From: CAWFGW01 sp963849955
GTDB taxonomy: Bacteria > Bacteroidota > Bacteroidia > Cytophagales > JAAEPT01
Direction of reading: 5' to 3'
Length of the DNA: 64,000 nt
Assembly: GCA_963849955.1 (NCBI GenBank)
Contig: CAWKJU010000003.1
Location: forward strand, 37,617-101,616
The notes beneath the pieces were generated by a model. That model was not told the DNA's origin. It was given only the letters and a program-made list of their open reading frames with translations, and ran no database searches. The translations under genes and the position numbers were made by a program. The number at the start of each line of letters is the position of its first letter. Positions within the stretch are counted from its first letter, which is position 1. Below, piece by piece: positions 34,314 to 43,272 of this stretch.

Positions 34314-35219
34314 TTATTGTTGCGTTTCGCTATTACTAAAATTAGGAAGCGCATCTTTCAAAACCATTCCCCCTTTAATTCCAAAGTCTAGTGTACGAAT
34401 TGGGAATGGAATTGTAATATCATTTTCATCAAAAGCCTTTTTAATTGCTTTCACAGCCCGACTTCTCATGGAGAGGTAACTTGGTTGGTCAGGATAAGTG
34501 ATCCAAAACCGAATAGTAAAATTAATGGAGCTACTTCCGAACTCATGATAATCAAAAATTAGCTTATCTGCATCAATAACATTATCCATTGACTTAATGG
34601 TGTTTGTAACTAGCTCCTCTACCGCTTCTAAGTCATCTCCGTAGGAAATTCCTACTTCTAAATCAATTCTACGCTTCCCTAGTATGGTAAAATTTGTAAT
34701 CGCACTTTGTAATACATCTTTGTTAGGAATATATATTTCTTGCCCTTGAAAGGATTTAATAACAGTAACACGAAGGTTCGTGCGGGATATACTCCCCATG
34801 TATTCATTGATTTGAACTATGTCGTCTATTTGAAAAGGTCTACGGAAAGCGAGGATTATACCAGAAACAAAGTTTGCAGCAATGTCTTGAAAAGCAAATC
34901 CTAGCGCTAAACCTAACACTCCTACACCAGCCAGAAGGGATGTCACCGCTTTATCTAATTTTAAAATACCTAGGACTACAAATAATCCTACACCGATAAC
35001 AGTATAATATACGATGGTAGAAAATAAGTTTTTTAACGCCCGATTATTTGATGTTTTATCAAATAATTTGGCGGATATATTTTTTGTTAATTTGGCGAGT
35101 AAATAAAAGAGTATAAAAAGTAATATTGCCAATCCCATGTTGGGCAACATTTTGATAATTAGTTCTAACCACGTGTTTAATTTTTCAAGTAATGTATCAA
35201 TGATTTTTTCTGTATCCAT
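34314..35219 (-). CDS. MscS-family mechanosensitive ion channel
   Basis: Small-conductance osmotic safety valve of the inner membrane. 301 aa: three transmembrane helices at about 24-45, 67-85 and 95-125. The pore helix GVGVLGLALGFAFQDIAANF (Gly/Ala-rich) is followed by the beta domain motif GIILAFRRPFQIDDIVQIN and FQGQEIYIPNKDVLQSAITNF. The C-terminal alpha/beta part is complete. Length matches MscS of E. coli (286 aa). The CsbD-like gene lies 16 bp upstream in the same direction. Confidence 0.95.
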   Translation of the reverse strand: MDTEKIIDTLLEKLNTWLELIIKMLPNMGLAILLFILFYLLAKLTKNISAKLFDKTSNNRALKNLFSTIVYYTVIGVGLFVVLGILKLDKAVTSLLAGVGVLGLALGFAFQDIAANFVSGIILAFRRPFQIDDIVQINEYMGSISRTNLRVTVIKSFQGQEIYIPNKDVLQSAITNFTILGKRRIDLEVGISYGDDLEAVEELVTNTIKSMDNVIDADKLIFDYHEFGSSSINFTIRFWITYPDQPSYLSMRSRAVKAIKKAFDENDITIPFPIRTLDFGIKGGMVLKDALPNFSNSETQQ

Positions 35220-35235
35220 TCCTTAATTTAATTTA

Positions 35236-35433
35236 TTATATATTTTCAATTTGGGATATTATTTCTGCACGCGTTAGCCCTGTAATTAACTGTAATCGCT
35301 CAATAAATTCACTGGGGTTACAATCTACCAACTTTAATTCTTCTTTTGTTAAGAATGAGTATTTTTCAGTAATTAGTTTTTTTCTGATAGCCCAGGGCTG
35401 CTGCTGTTGTATATTTATCTCTAACCGTTTCAT
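35236..35433 (-). CDS. CsbD-like small stress protein (divergent)
   Basis: 65 aa from the ATG at 35433, which is preceded by a GGGATAG sequence; the TTG five codons earlier is less likely. The pattern W(x)3KKLITEKYSFLTKEELKLV, then a short polar turn, then FIERLQLITGLTRAEIISQI, matches the CsbD layout (W..K.Kl.ekyg.LTddDl....rlq.k.G.tkeev). The usual Gly in the turn is missing. CsbD proteins are stress-induced and of unknown mechanism. It sits 16 bp before the MscS gene, consistent with an osmotic or general stress pair. Confidence 0.6.
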   Translation of the reverse strand: MKRLEINIQQQQPWAIRKKLITEKYSFLTKEELKLVDCNPSEFIERLQLITGLTRAEIISQIENI

Positions 35434-35590
35434 AACTATCCCAATCAAATATTGTTGAGAAAAAGAATAATCAAAATTTATACTTTTTTGAATACGCTGT
35501 AGTTCTAGTTAAAAAGTCGTTTTATTTATTTTTATGTAGAAAAAAATACTCGCCTTGTGTGTTTGTATTGCTACAGTCTACCTCGTAGAA

Positions 35591-36217
35591 TTAAAGGATA
35601 GGATAGACGTGAATGACCTTTTTTGTGTCATAAAAATCACCTTTAAAAATAGAAAGAATAGGATATTCTTTGATTTTCCATTTCACATTTTTGAACTCTT
35701 CGGTTAGATCACCACCTTTTAAACAAATGAGTCCTGATTGCTCGGGTTGTTCTTTGTTGAACTTTATTTTTGAGTTAACCCAATGGATTAATGCGTCAAG
35801 TCGTGCCACAGCTCGGGTGACTACAAAGTCATAATGTCCTTTTACATCTTCCACGCGTGTATGTTCGGCAGTAACGTTATTTAAACCTAAAGCGAGAACA
35901 GCTTCTTTTACAACATTGATTTTTTTTCCAATAGAGTCAACTAAATGAAAATGAACTTCAGGAAAAACAATTGCTAAGGGAATACCTGGGAAGCCTCCTC
36001 CCGTTCCTAAATCTAAAACTTTCATTCCATCTTTGAAGTCGAATAATTTAGCAATAGCGAGGGAGTGAAGCACATGTCTTTCATAAAAATGCTCCATGTC
36101 TTTTCTTGATATTACATTAATTCGTTCATTCCAATACTTATAAACTTCTTCCATTTTTTCAAATTGAAGAAGTTGTGTATCTGATAAATTTGGAAAATGT
36201 TGCTTGATGGAATGCAA
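35591..36217 (-). CDS. rsmG: 16S rRNA (guanine-527-N7)-methyltransferase
   Basis: Methylates G527 in the 530 loop of 16S rRNA. 208 aa. The N-terminal RsmG signature YKYWNERINVISRKDMEHF and HVLHSLAIAKLF precede the SAM motif VLDLGTGGGFPGIPLAI at residues 68-84. VDSIGKKINVVKEAV and DFVVTRAVARLDALI are also diagnostic. It lies 6 bp after the sigma factor gene in the same direction and probably shares its transcript. Confidence 0.97.
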   Translation of the reverse strand: MHSIKQHFPNLSDTQLLQFEKMEEVYKYWNERINVISRKDMEHFYERHVLHSLAIAKLFDFKDGMKVLDLGTGGGFPGIPLAIVFPEVHFHLVDSIGKKINVVKEAVLALGLNNVTAEHTRVEDVKGHYDFVVTRAVARLDALIHWVNSKIKFNKEQPEQSGLICLKGGDLTEEFKNVKWKIKEYPILSIFKGDFYDTKKVIHVYPIL

Positions 36218-36223
36218 AGTGAT

Positions 36224-36835
36224 TTAGATTTTATCTTTTTTATCTTTCACTAACTCTAAAAGAAGTTCTCTAGCTCGGTGTAATTGAGCTTTAACAGTAC
36301 CCAAAGGAGCATCAATTTCTTTTGCAATTTCATCGTAAGAAAATTCTTCAAAATAGCGCAATGTAACAAGTACTTGATATTTTGGAGGTAGCTTAGTAAC
36401 TACCAATCGCATAATTTCAATTTTCTGCTGTTTGATGGCTTCTTCAGCGGGGTTTAGATTTTTATCATCTTTTATTTCAAACTGCATATTATCTCCATCA
36501 TCATTGGTCATTGATGAGTCGATGCTGAAAGTTTTTAGCTTTTTCTTTCTAATAAAATCGATACAATTGTTTGTGGCAATTCTAAAAAGCCAAGTGCTGA
36601 AAGTATACTGTGGGTTAAATTTCGCTAAGTTTTTAAAGGCTTTAGCAAATGCTTCGATAGTTAAATCTTCTGCATCGTCTTGATTTCTAACCATTTTGTA
36701 GATCATGTGATATACAGGTCTGCGGTAGCGCATCATTAATTCTGCAAACGCTTTTTGATCATCATTTTCTATGGCTCTGTCGATTAAAATAAAATCACGT
36801 TTTGCCTTTTCAGAAAATTCTTTTTTTACTTCCAT
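36224..36835 (-). CDS. ECF RNA polymerase sigma factor
   Basis: Group 4 sigma factor, 203 aa. Region 2 spans about 25-95: MMRYRRPVYHMIYKMVRNQDDAEDLTIEAF, shown by DDAEDLTIEAFAKAFKNL and FSTWLFRIATNNCIDFIRKK. Region 4 spans about 140-195, with LPPKYQVLVTLRYFEEFSYDEI and the HTH APLGTVKAQLHRARELL. No anti-sigma gene lies next to it; instead it overlaps the GT2 gene by 10 bp upstream and precedes rsmG by 6 bp. This fixed arrangement suggests a housekeeping-like ECF factor rather than a membrane-stress pair. Confidence 0.93.
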   Translation of the reverse strand: MEVKKEFSEKAKRDFILIDRAIENDDQKAFAELMMRYRRPVYHMIYKMVRNQDDAEDLTIEAFAKAFKNLAKFNPQYTFSTWLFRIATNNCIDFIRKKKLKTFSIDSSMTNDDGDNMQFEIKDDKNLNPAEEAIKQQKIEIMRLVVTKLPPKYQVLVTLRYFEEFSYDEIAKEIDAPLGTVKAQLHRARELLLELVKDKKDKI

Positions 36836-37929
36836 GTGTTAGTCTTAAAAACTATCGACAGTATGCCTAATGTAAACAGATAGAAAGGATATAAAATGTC
36901 TCCGATTAGTATTGTCAATGGATTGATTTTTCCCTTAAAATCTTTACAAACTCTATCAAAAATAACAAATAATAAAGAAGTTCTCAAAACATAAGCAACT
37001 ATAATAAATTGTGCTGAAATACTGAGGTACTGATGAAGTAGAAGAGAAGAAATTAAGATGGCTTGAGACAGGTTTATTAGCAATAAAATTAATGTTGAAT
37101 TAAAGGAATAATTTACCGAAACAGATAAATGTCTTTTTTTCTGTTTCAGCCAGGATAAAAAGCTTGTTTTTGGATAGCTAAAGACAAAGCTTTCGGGAGA
37201 AAGGTTGATTGTTGTATTTGTTTTATTGCCCATTTCGTTAATGAGTAAATCATCATCACCACCGATTAGATGCTTATTTTTTAATGCTATGGATGATTGA
37301 TTAAATATCTTTTTATGGTACAACATATTTCTTCCCAATCCCATATAGGGGAAACCCGCAAGCGTGAGACTAGACATTTGTAAGGCGCTATAGGTAGTTT
37401 CAAACTGGATAATTTGATTGAGGATTTTGTTTTTGACAGAAATGAAATAAGGGGATAATCCTAACACAATTTCTTTTTTTGAGCTTAAATGAGCTGCCAT
37501 TGAACTCAACCATTGATTAGAAGATGGTAGACAGTCTGCATCTGTGACTAAAATATACTCGTGGGTAGCATGATTAATTCCAGTTTTGAGCGCGTATTTT
37601 TTAGCGTTAAATTCCTGAGGTGTGGTTTCAATACGGAGAATTTTTATTGTTGGAAACAAGGTCATCAATTGATTGGTCTGATCAGTTGATCGGTCATCAA
37701 CTACGATTATCTCAAAATTATCATAGACTTGATCAAGTAAAGCGGGAAGGAGCTGGCGTAAGTTGTTGATTTCGTTTCGCGCGCAAATAACAATTGATAT
37801 TGGTGGGCTGAAAGGTGTTGTTTGGGTACTGGATTTCTTTCGAATAGGGAGGCTGAAAAGAAACAGCCATAATAAAAGTTGCACACTTCCAGCTGCAATA
37901 AATAGTATGTCAAGCCAGTTTAAACTCAT
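36826..37929 (-). CDS. Membrane glycosyltransferase family 2
   Basis: Inverting GT-A glycosyltransferase, 367 aa. There is an N-terminal membrane segment at 8-28. The catalytic domain at 45-230 has PISIVICARNEINNLRQLL, IIVVDDRSTDQT and the DxD-like LVTDADCLPSSNQWL. The acceptor-loop motif QKKRHLSVSVNYS follows near 270, then two or three C-terminal membrane segments. The sugar and acceptor cannot be told; envelope polysaccharide or lipid glycosylation is likely. It overlaps the sigma factor gene by 10 bp, forming a three-gene unit with sigma and rsmG, and is divergent from tgt. Confidence 0.92.
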   Translation of the reverse strand: MSLNWLDILFIAAGSVQLLLWLFLFSLPIRKKSSTQTTPFSPPISIVICARNEINNLRQLLPALLDQVYDNFEIIVVDDRSTDQTNQLMTLFPTIKILRIETTPQEFNAKKYALKTGINHATHEYILVTDADCLPSSNQWLSSMAAHLSSKKEIVLGLSPYFISVKNKILNQIIQFETTYSALQMSSLTLAGFPYMGLGRNMLYHKKIFNQSSIALKNKHLIGGDDDLLINEMGNKTNTTINLSPESFVFSYPKTSFLSWLKQKKRHLSVSVNYSFNSTLILLLINLSQAILISSLLLHQYLSISAQFIIVAYVLRTSLLFVIFDRVCKDFKGKINPLTILIGDILYPFYLFTLGILSIVFKTNTWK

Positions 37930-37984
37930 ATTCTCTTAATATTAAAACAAAAATCGCTGAATAAGTCTATTTTTGCGCTTGAAT

Positions 37985-39115
37985 ATGAAGTTTTCTATAG
38001 AAGCAAAAGATGCCAACTCAAAAGCCAGAGCTGGTAAAATAACCACCGATCACGGTGAAATTGAGACGCCAATTTTTATGCCTGTTGGTACAGCAGGTAC
38101 AGTGAAAGCCGTACATCAGCGTGAGTTAAAGGAAGATATTAAAGCACAAATAATATTGGGCAATACCTATCATTTGTATTTGCGCCCAGGGTTAGAAGTA
38201 CTGGAAGGAGCTGGTGGTCTCCATAAATTTAACGGTTGGAATGGACCTATCTTGACAGATAGTGGGGGATACCAAGTGTATTCTTTAGCTGAAAATCGTA
38301 AAATAACGGAAGAAGGAGTGGTGTTTCGTTCTCATTTCGATGGATCAAAACAGTTTTTTACTCCAGAAAATGTTATGGATACACAACGTACCATCGGTGC
38401 CGATTTTATTATGGCTTTTGATGAGTGTACACCTTATCCTTGTGAATATGAGTATGCCCGCAAATCGATGGAAATGACACATCGTTGGCTAAAACGTTGC
38501 TGCGATCGGTTTGATAGCACAGAAAGTAAATATGGCTATCAGCAGGATTTATTACCTATTGTTCAAGGAAGTGTATACAAAGACTTAAGAATAAAATCTG
38601 CGGAAACAATTGCTTCTTTTGATCGGGCAGCCAATGCTATTGGTGGGTTGTCTGTGGGCGAGCCGCATGAGGACATGTATGAGATGACAGAAATTGTTTG
38701 CGATATTCTTCCATCGGACAAGCCACGTTATTTAATGGGGGTTGGTACCCCTGCAAACATTCTGGAGTGCATTGCTTTAGGTGTCGATATGTTTGACTGC
38801 GTTATGCCTACGCGGAATGCACGAAACGGAATGCTGTTTACCTCAGAAGGAACAATCAATATTAAAAACGAGAAATGGAAAAATGATTTTTCCCCTATAG
38901 ACCCTATCTTAGGGGGGTATGTGGACACAGTATATTCTAAAGCTTATTTGCGACATTTAATTTCAAATAAGGAAATACTAGGTGCTCAAATTGCGTCAAT
39001 ACACAATTTAACGTTCTATCTGTGGTTAGTAAAAGAAGCTAGAAATAGAATAAAAGATGGTACATTTAGGGAGTGGAAAGATAAAATGGTTGTTAAATTG
39101 ACACAGCGGCTCTAA
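37985..39115 (+). CDS. tgt: tRNA-guanine(34) transglycosylase
   Basis: Exchanges G34 for the queuosine precursor preQ1 in GUN-anticodon tRNAs. ATG at 37985 gives 376 aa. The nucleophile/base-recognition motifs are present: TDHGEIETPIFMPVGT, LTDSGGYQVYSLAE, FDGSKQFFTPEN and MPTRNARNGMLFTSEG. The C-terminal zinc site (CxCxxC...H in proteobacterial enzymes) is replaced by LGGYVDTVYSKAYLRHL, without cysteines. This matches my recollection of other Bacteroidota Tgt proteins. A TATTTTTG string just upstream could be a -7 box, giving a very short leader. The stop overlaps the start of the permease gene (TAATG). Confidence 0.96.
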   Translation: MKFSIEAKDANSKARAGKITTDHGEIETPIFMPVGTAGTVKAVHQRELKEDIKAQIILGNTYHLYLRPGLEVLEGAGGLHKFNGWNGPILTDSGGYQVYSLAENRKITEEGVVFRSHFDGSKQFFTPENVMDTQRTIGADFIMAFDECTPYPCEYEYARKSMEMTHRWLKRCCDRFDSTESKYGYQQDLLPIVQGSVYKDLRIKSAETIASFDRAANAIGGLSVGEPHEDMYEMTEIVCDILPSDKPRYLMGVGTPANILECIALGVDMFDCVMPTRNARNGMLFTSEGTINIKNEKWKNDFSPIDPILGGYVDTVYSKAYLRHLISNKEILGAQIASIHNLTFYLWLVKEARNRIKDGTFREWKDKMVVKLTQRL

Positions 39116-40194
39116 TGTTTAATATTCTCGATCGGTATATCATTAAAAAATATCTAGGTACGTTTTTCTATGTCGTACTGGCGTTAATCGCGGTGATTTG
39201 TGCCATTGACTTCGCAGAAAAAAACGATGATTTTTTGGATGCTAACTTATCGTATTGGTATGTTTTTACAGAATATTACCTTAACTATATCCCTTACTTA
39301 GCAAATTTTCTTAGTCCTTTAATGGTATTTGTTTCCACCATTGTGGTTGCATCACAAATGGCAGCACATACGGAAGTAATTGCTATTTTAAGTTCCCGGA
39401 TTAGCTATTTGAGAATGCTTTTTTCTTTCTTTTTAGGAAGTGTAATTGTCGCTGTTTTAGTTTTCATCATGATAGGCTGGGTGTTGCCTAATGCCAACAA
39501 AAAACGGGTTGCTTTTGAAATTAACTATGTTTTTAAACGATTTGACTATAACCTTAGAAATACCCATTTAAAATTAGAAAAAGATTATTATGCATATCTG
39601 AAGAAGTATAATAATCAAATTGATGTGGGATATGACTTTACAGTAGAACACATAGTGGACGGTACGCTAGTGTCTAAATTAAAAACAAATCGCATTGCAT
39701 GGGATTCTATTAGTGGAAAATGGCATATTGATGCCTATGAATTGCGTGAGTATGTGGATGGAAAAGAAACCTTGAGACAAATGCCCTCAAAAGACACCAC
39801 AATTAATGTGTTCCCAAAAGATTTTCAGAGCAAATATCGAAAACAAGAAACATTAACTATTCCTGAGTTAAGAACTTTTATTGCTGAACAAGAGGAGCGA
39901 GGGGCTGATGATATTGGAATTTACATAACCGATTTATATGAAAGATTTACCTATCCTTTTGCTATTATACTACTAACATTGGTAGCTGTGACTGTAGCTT
40001 CTAAAAAGAGTAGGGAAGGTACGGGATTGAAAATTTTTATAGGTTTTATTCTCGCTTTTGTCTATCTCTTTTTTGTGATTGTAGGAAGAGGATTTACGCA
40101 GTCCAATTTATTGCACCCGTTAGTGAGCGCATGGATTCCAAATTTTGTTTTTGGATTGGTGGGAATCTATATGTATTTCAAAGCACCGAAATAA
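39115..40194 (+). CDS. LptF/LptG-type LPS transport permease
   Basis: Inner-membrane permease of the LPS export ABC system (LptBFGC), YjgP/YjgQ family. 359 aa: three N-terminal transmembrane helices (YIIKKYLGTFFYVVLALIAV, then segments near 62-85 and 102-125), a periplasmic beta-jellyroll at about 140-270, and three C-terminal helices. The coupling-helix stretch AAHTEVIAILSSRISYLRM is typical. Bacteroidota often encode LptF and LptG in separate loci, and I cannot decide which this is. It is translationally coupled to tgt by a 1-base overlap and followed 28 bp later by yidD. Confidence 0.92.
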   Translation: MFNILDRYIIKKYLGTFFYVVLALIAVICAIDFAEKNDDFLDANLSYWYVFTEYYLNYIPYLANFLSPLMVFVSTIVVASQMAAHTEVIAILSSRISYLRMLFSFFLGSVIVAVLVFIMIGWVLPNANKKRVAFEINYVFKRFDYNLRNTHLKLEKDYYAYLKKYNNQIDVGYDFTVEHIVDGTLVSKLKTNRIAWDSISGKWHIDAYELREYVDGKETLRQMPSKDTTINVFPKDFQSKYRKQETLTIPELRTFIAEQEERGADDIGIYITDLYERFTYPFAIILLTLVAVTVASKKSREGTGLKIFIGFILAFVYLFFVIVGRGFTQSNLLHPLVSAWIPNFVFGLVGIYMYFKAPK

Positions 40195-40222
40195 TATTAT
40201 TTAGACTCCAGAGATCAAACCA

Positions 40223-40441
40223 ATGAAATATCTACTCATTTTCTTCATCCGGATTTATCAGTACTTTATTTCACCATGGTTTCCTAAATCTTGTCGACAT
40301 ACACCCTCTTGCTCACATTATGCTGTGCAAGCGATAAAAGAATGGGGTTTTGCGCGAGGTGGTTGGTTAGCTGTTAAACGCATATTGCGATGTCATCCCT
40401 GGGGAACACATGGATATGATCCCGTGCCCCCAAAAAAATAG
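40223..40441 (+). CDS. yidD: Membrane protein insertion efficiency factor YidD
   Basis: Small inner-membrane-associated protein aiding YidC/Sec insertion. 72 aa, with the family signature nearly complete: IRIYQYFISPWFPKSCRHTP, SCSHYAVQAIKEWG and ILRCHPWGTHGYDPVP, including its three conserved Cys. It is third in the tgt-permease-yidD unit, convergent with the GNAT/ATP-grasp gene. Confidence 0.96.
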   Translation: MKYLLIFFIRIYQYFISPWFPKSCRHTPSCSHYAVQAIKEWGFARGGWLAVKRILRCHPWGTHGYDPVPPKK

Positions 40442-40459
40442 AAGAGAGTTTTTTTCTTC

Positions 40460-42406
40460 TTATTTTAAAATGACTGGGCTTTTTATGTTTCTAGAAACCT
40501 CGATGCGTGTTAAGATGGAGTTCATAATGCGATCGTACAATTCATCTCCTAGAAGAGAATCTTCACATCCTACATCAATATTAGGGTTGTCATTTACTTC
40601 TATGACATAGGCTTTGTTATTCACCATCTTCAAATCAACTCCGTACAACCCATCCCCCATTAAAGAGGCAGCTTTTAGTGCAGTTTGAACTACTTGTTTG
40701 GGTACATCTTTTAATGCGACTACATCACTCTCGCCCCAGTTTTCTGAGTCTCCTGAATTCCAGTTATAAATTTGCCAATGGTCTTTGCTCATATAATAAC
40801 GACAGGCAAAGAGTGGCGATTGGTCTAAAACACCTATACGCCAATCGAATTCTGAGTACATAAACTCTTGAGCCACCACTAAATCAGATGTTTTGAAGAG
40901 CTCGTTGAGTTTTGTAATTAACTCTTCTTTGTTGTTTGCTTTTGACACACCTAATGAAAAGGCACTATCAGGTTGTTTTAACACTACTGGAAAACTGATT
41001 TTATCAGCGTTTTCAGCTTTAAACATACCTTTCACAAATATTTGTGTTTCAGGAGTAGGTACCTGATGCTGTTTTAGTTTTTCATTTTGAAAGATCTTGT
41101 TTGAGCACCGTAGAATAGACCATGGATCATCTATCACTACAAGTCCTTCAGCATATGCCAAACGCGACATGATGTAAGTGTGGTCTTTTACATTGGTAGT
41201 TTCCCTGATAAAAAGAGCGTCAAACTCACTGATACGATCCCGGTCGTCTTTAGTGATAAACTCCACACAAAACCCATGTTTTTCAGCTGACTTTTTAAAC
41301 GCACTTAGTGCTAATGGGCCTGAAGGAGGTGTAGTTTCAGAGGGGTTAACCAAAATTGCTAAATCATATTTGTACTGCTTGGACTTCGCTTTTCTAAATC
41401 TTTTCTTAGAAAAATAATCTTTGCTGTATTTATACAGTGATTCTAATTCTTTTTCAGAAAGTCGGCCAATGCGTAAAGGTGTAACTTTCTGAATTCCCCA
41501 TTTGTCTGACTTTGTAAATTTTACACGAATAATGGGTGACTCAAATACTTGAAATATTTGTTGAGATAATTTCTTAAAGCCAGATTCAGGCGTTTGGCCA
41601 AAATAGATGATTAAATTAAAAGTGGTGTCTTTTAATTTGGAAAGCGTTTCTTGAATAACATCATCTAATTCAAAAGTGACAGACCGAGTAATGTGTGAAT
41701 TGTTAAAATCACCGATGGTAGAAACATTCGGGATCACCCGGTGGTCACGAGCAGAAGCTAACAAGGATACATAATAGCCAACACTTTGATAGGAATAGGA
41801 ACTGCAAAGGTTAAAAACACGTGCGTTTTTAATGTTGTGAAACTCTTGATCAGAGAGGTAGTTTTTTGCAGCAACTACTTTGATGTTTTCAATATCAAAG
41901 TTGAAATCACTGGGTTTATCTACAATAATCAAATTTTCTGTCTCCACTTTTGATTTAGTGCCTGGGATTTCGAACACCATTCGTACAGCCGATTCCCCTT
42001 CTTTATAATAGTCGGGTAGTTGTTCTGTTATTTTAAACCCAGCATTTTCGTACCAGGATATTAGTTTATGAGAGTTGATACTAGCTTCAAGCGATATTTT
42101 TGTGTTACCATAGGTTAATGCCAAATTGCAGGCATGTGATAACAAGGTAGTACCAATGCCTTTGCTTTGATATTCGGGCTTGACACCAATAGAAAAAATA
42201 CGCAAGGTTTTTTTATGAAGATGAAGAATTAAAACACCTACAGTAGCTTTGTTTTCTTCTTCATAAATCCATACTTCTTGGTTGGAGCTGGATAAGCTTA
42301 AGCGAAGTGTTCGCGTGTTGCTTCTTTGAAATTCTGGAAAGGAAGCCTTTTCAATTTCTTGAATTAAAGTAAGGTCTTTTTCAGTAGCTTTTCTTATGTG
42401 TAGCAC
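40460..42406 (-). CDS. GNAT acetyltransferase / RimK-type ATP-grasp fusion
   Basis: 648-aa two-enzyme protein. Residues 1-150 are a GNAT acetyltransferase with the acetyl-CoA motif GVKPEYQSKGIGTTLL. Residues 170-345 match the RimK-like ATP-grasp N-terminal domain (RLAN): FNLCSSYSYQSVGYYVSLLA and DHRVIPNVSTIGDF. Residues 380-640 form an ATP-grasp ligase: VVLKQPDSAFSLGV for nucleotide binding and VIEVNDNPNIDVG for Mg2+. Such fusions have been predicted to make amide- or peptide-type small molecules or protein modifications; the product is unknown to me. N-acetylglutaminylglutamine synthetase has a loosely similar architecture. Monocistronic, convergent with yidD. Confidence 0.85.
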   Translation of the reverse strand: MLHIRKATEKDLTLIQEIEKASFPEFQRSNTRTLRLSLSSSNQEVWIYEEENKATVGVLILHLHKKTLRIFSIGVKPEYQSKGIGTTLLSHACNLALTYGNTKISLEASINSHKLISWYENAGFKITEQLPDYYKEGESAVRMVFEIPGTKSKVETENLIIVDKPSDFNFDIENIKVVAAKNYLSDQEFHNIKNARVFNLCSSYSYQSVGYYVSLLASARDHRVIPNVSTIGDFNNSHITRSVTFELDDVIQETLSKLKDTTFNLIIYFGQTPESGFKKLSQQIFQVFESPIIRVKFTKSDKWGIQKVTPLRIGRLSEKELESLYKYSKDYFSKKRFRKAKSKQYKYDLAILVNPSETTPPSGPLALSAFKKSAEKHGFCVEFITKDDRDRISEFDALFIRETTNVKDHTYIMSRLAYAEGLVVIDDPWSILRCSNKIFQNEKLKQHQVPTPETQIFVKGMFKAENADKISFPVVLKQPDSAFSLGVSKANNKEELITKLNELFKTSDLVVAQEFMYSEFDWRIGVLDQSPLFACRYYMSKDHWQIYNWNSGDSENWGESDVVALKDVPKQVVQTALKAASLMGDGLYGVDLKMVNNKAYVIEVNDNPNIDVGCEDSLLGDELYDRIMNSILTRIEVSRNIKSPVILK

Positions 42407-42486
42407 GATAGGTATTCATCAATTTAAAATTCCGCAAATGTAGTATTATGAAAAACATATAAAAGTTAAATGCTTTTTTATTTTTT

Positions 42487-42535
42487 AAGAAAAAAATAAA
42501 AAAATCCCCAACGAATATTATAACGTAGGGGACTT
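42487..42535 (-). terminator. Terminator of the FKBP lipoprotein gene
   Basis: On the minus strand TCCCCTACG pairs with CGTTGGGGA (one mismatch) and is followed by a long T-rich tract. It lies about 25 bp after the FKBP stop. Confidence 0.75.
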
Positions 42536-42557
42536 ATAAAATTGATTTGTTTATCGA

Positions 42558-43250
42558 TTATTCAGCGCTTTCTTCTTGAGGAACTATTTCTAATAATTCA
42601 ACTTCAAATACTAAAGCAGAGTACGGAGGAATTGCTTGTCCTGCTCCACGCGGACCATAAGCTAAGTCCTGAGGAATAAATAATTTCCATTTGCTACCTA
42701 CAGGCATTAACTGTAAAGCTTCAGTCCAACCTGGTATCACTTGACTAACGCCAAACTCAGCTGGCTCACCTCGTTCAACAGAACTATCAAATACAGTTCC
42801 GTCCATTAACGTTCCATGGTAATGTACTCTTACAACATCTGTTGGATCGGGTTTTTCACCTGTTCCTTCTGTAATTACTTTATATTGTAATCCACTTTCA
42901 CTTGTTTGAATACCCTCTTTTGTTTTATTTTCTGCTAAGAAAGCTTCGCCTTTTGATTTCTCTTTCTCTACTAATGAGTTACTAAATTTACCCATTATTT
43001 CATTTGCTTGCTCTAAGGTAAATACTTCAGAAGAATCTCCTTTTTTCACATCTTTCATTGCAGCAGCAAAAATAGCCGGGTCTAAGATGTCAGCGAAATC
43101 TTTGTTCTGAGAAATGTTATTGGAAATAATTACTCCCATAGCATAGCTCACAGAATCGTTTTGTGTTGTTAATTTAATATCAGAAATTTCTGAATCGCCA
43201 CAACCTACTAATAGGCTTAAAGACGTTAATGCAATAACTACTTTTTTCAT
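42558..43250 (-). CDS. FKBP-type peptidyl-prolyl isomerase lipoprotein
   Basis: Periplasmic, lipid-anchored proline isomerase/foldase. 230 aa. Signal peptide with lipobox LLVGC (Cys17). Residues 25-110 are the FKBP N-terminal dimerisation helix region (DSVSYAMGVIISNNIS...). Residues 125-225 are the FKBP domain: VRVHYHGTLMDGTVFDSS, VIPGWTEALQLMPVGSKW and LAYGPRGAGQAIPPYSALVF, with the active-site Tyr, Phe and Trp residues in place. It has its own terminator. The ABC-F gene lies 22 bp upstream on the same strand. Confidence 0.94.
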   Translation of the reverse strand: MKKVVIALTSLSLLVGCGDSEISDIKLTTQNDSVSYAMGVIISNNISQNKDFADILDPAIFAAAMKDVKKGDSSEVFTLEQANEIMGKFSNSLVEKEKSKGEAFLAENKTKEGIQTSESGLQYKVITEGTGEKPDPTDVVRVHYHGTLMDGTVFDSSVERGEPAEFGVSQVIPGWTEALQLMPVGSKWKLFIPQDLAYGPRGAGQAIPPYSALVFEVELLEIVPQEESAE

Positions 43251-43272
43251 AATAATTTTTTCTGGTTTGTGT

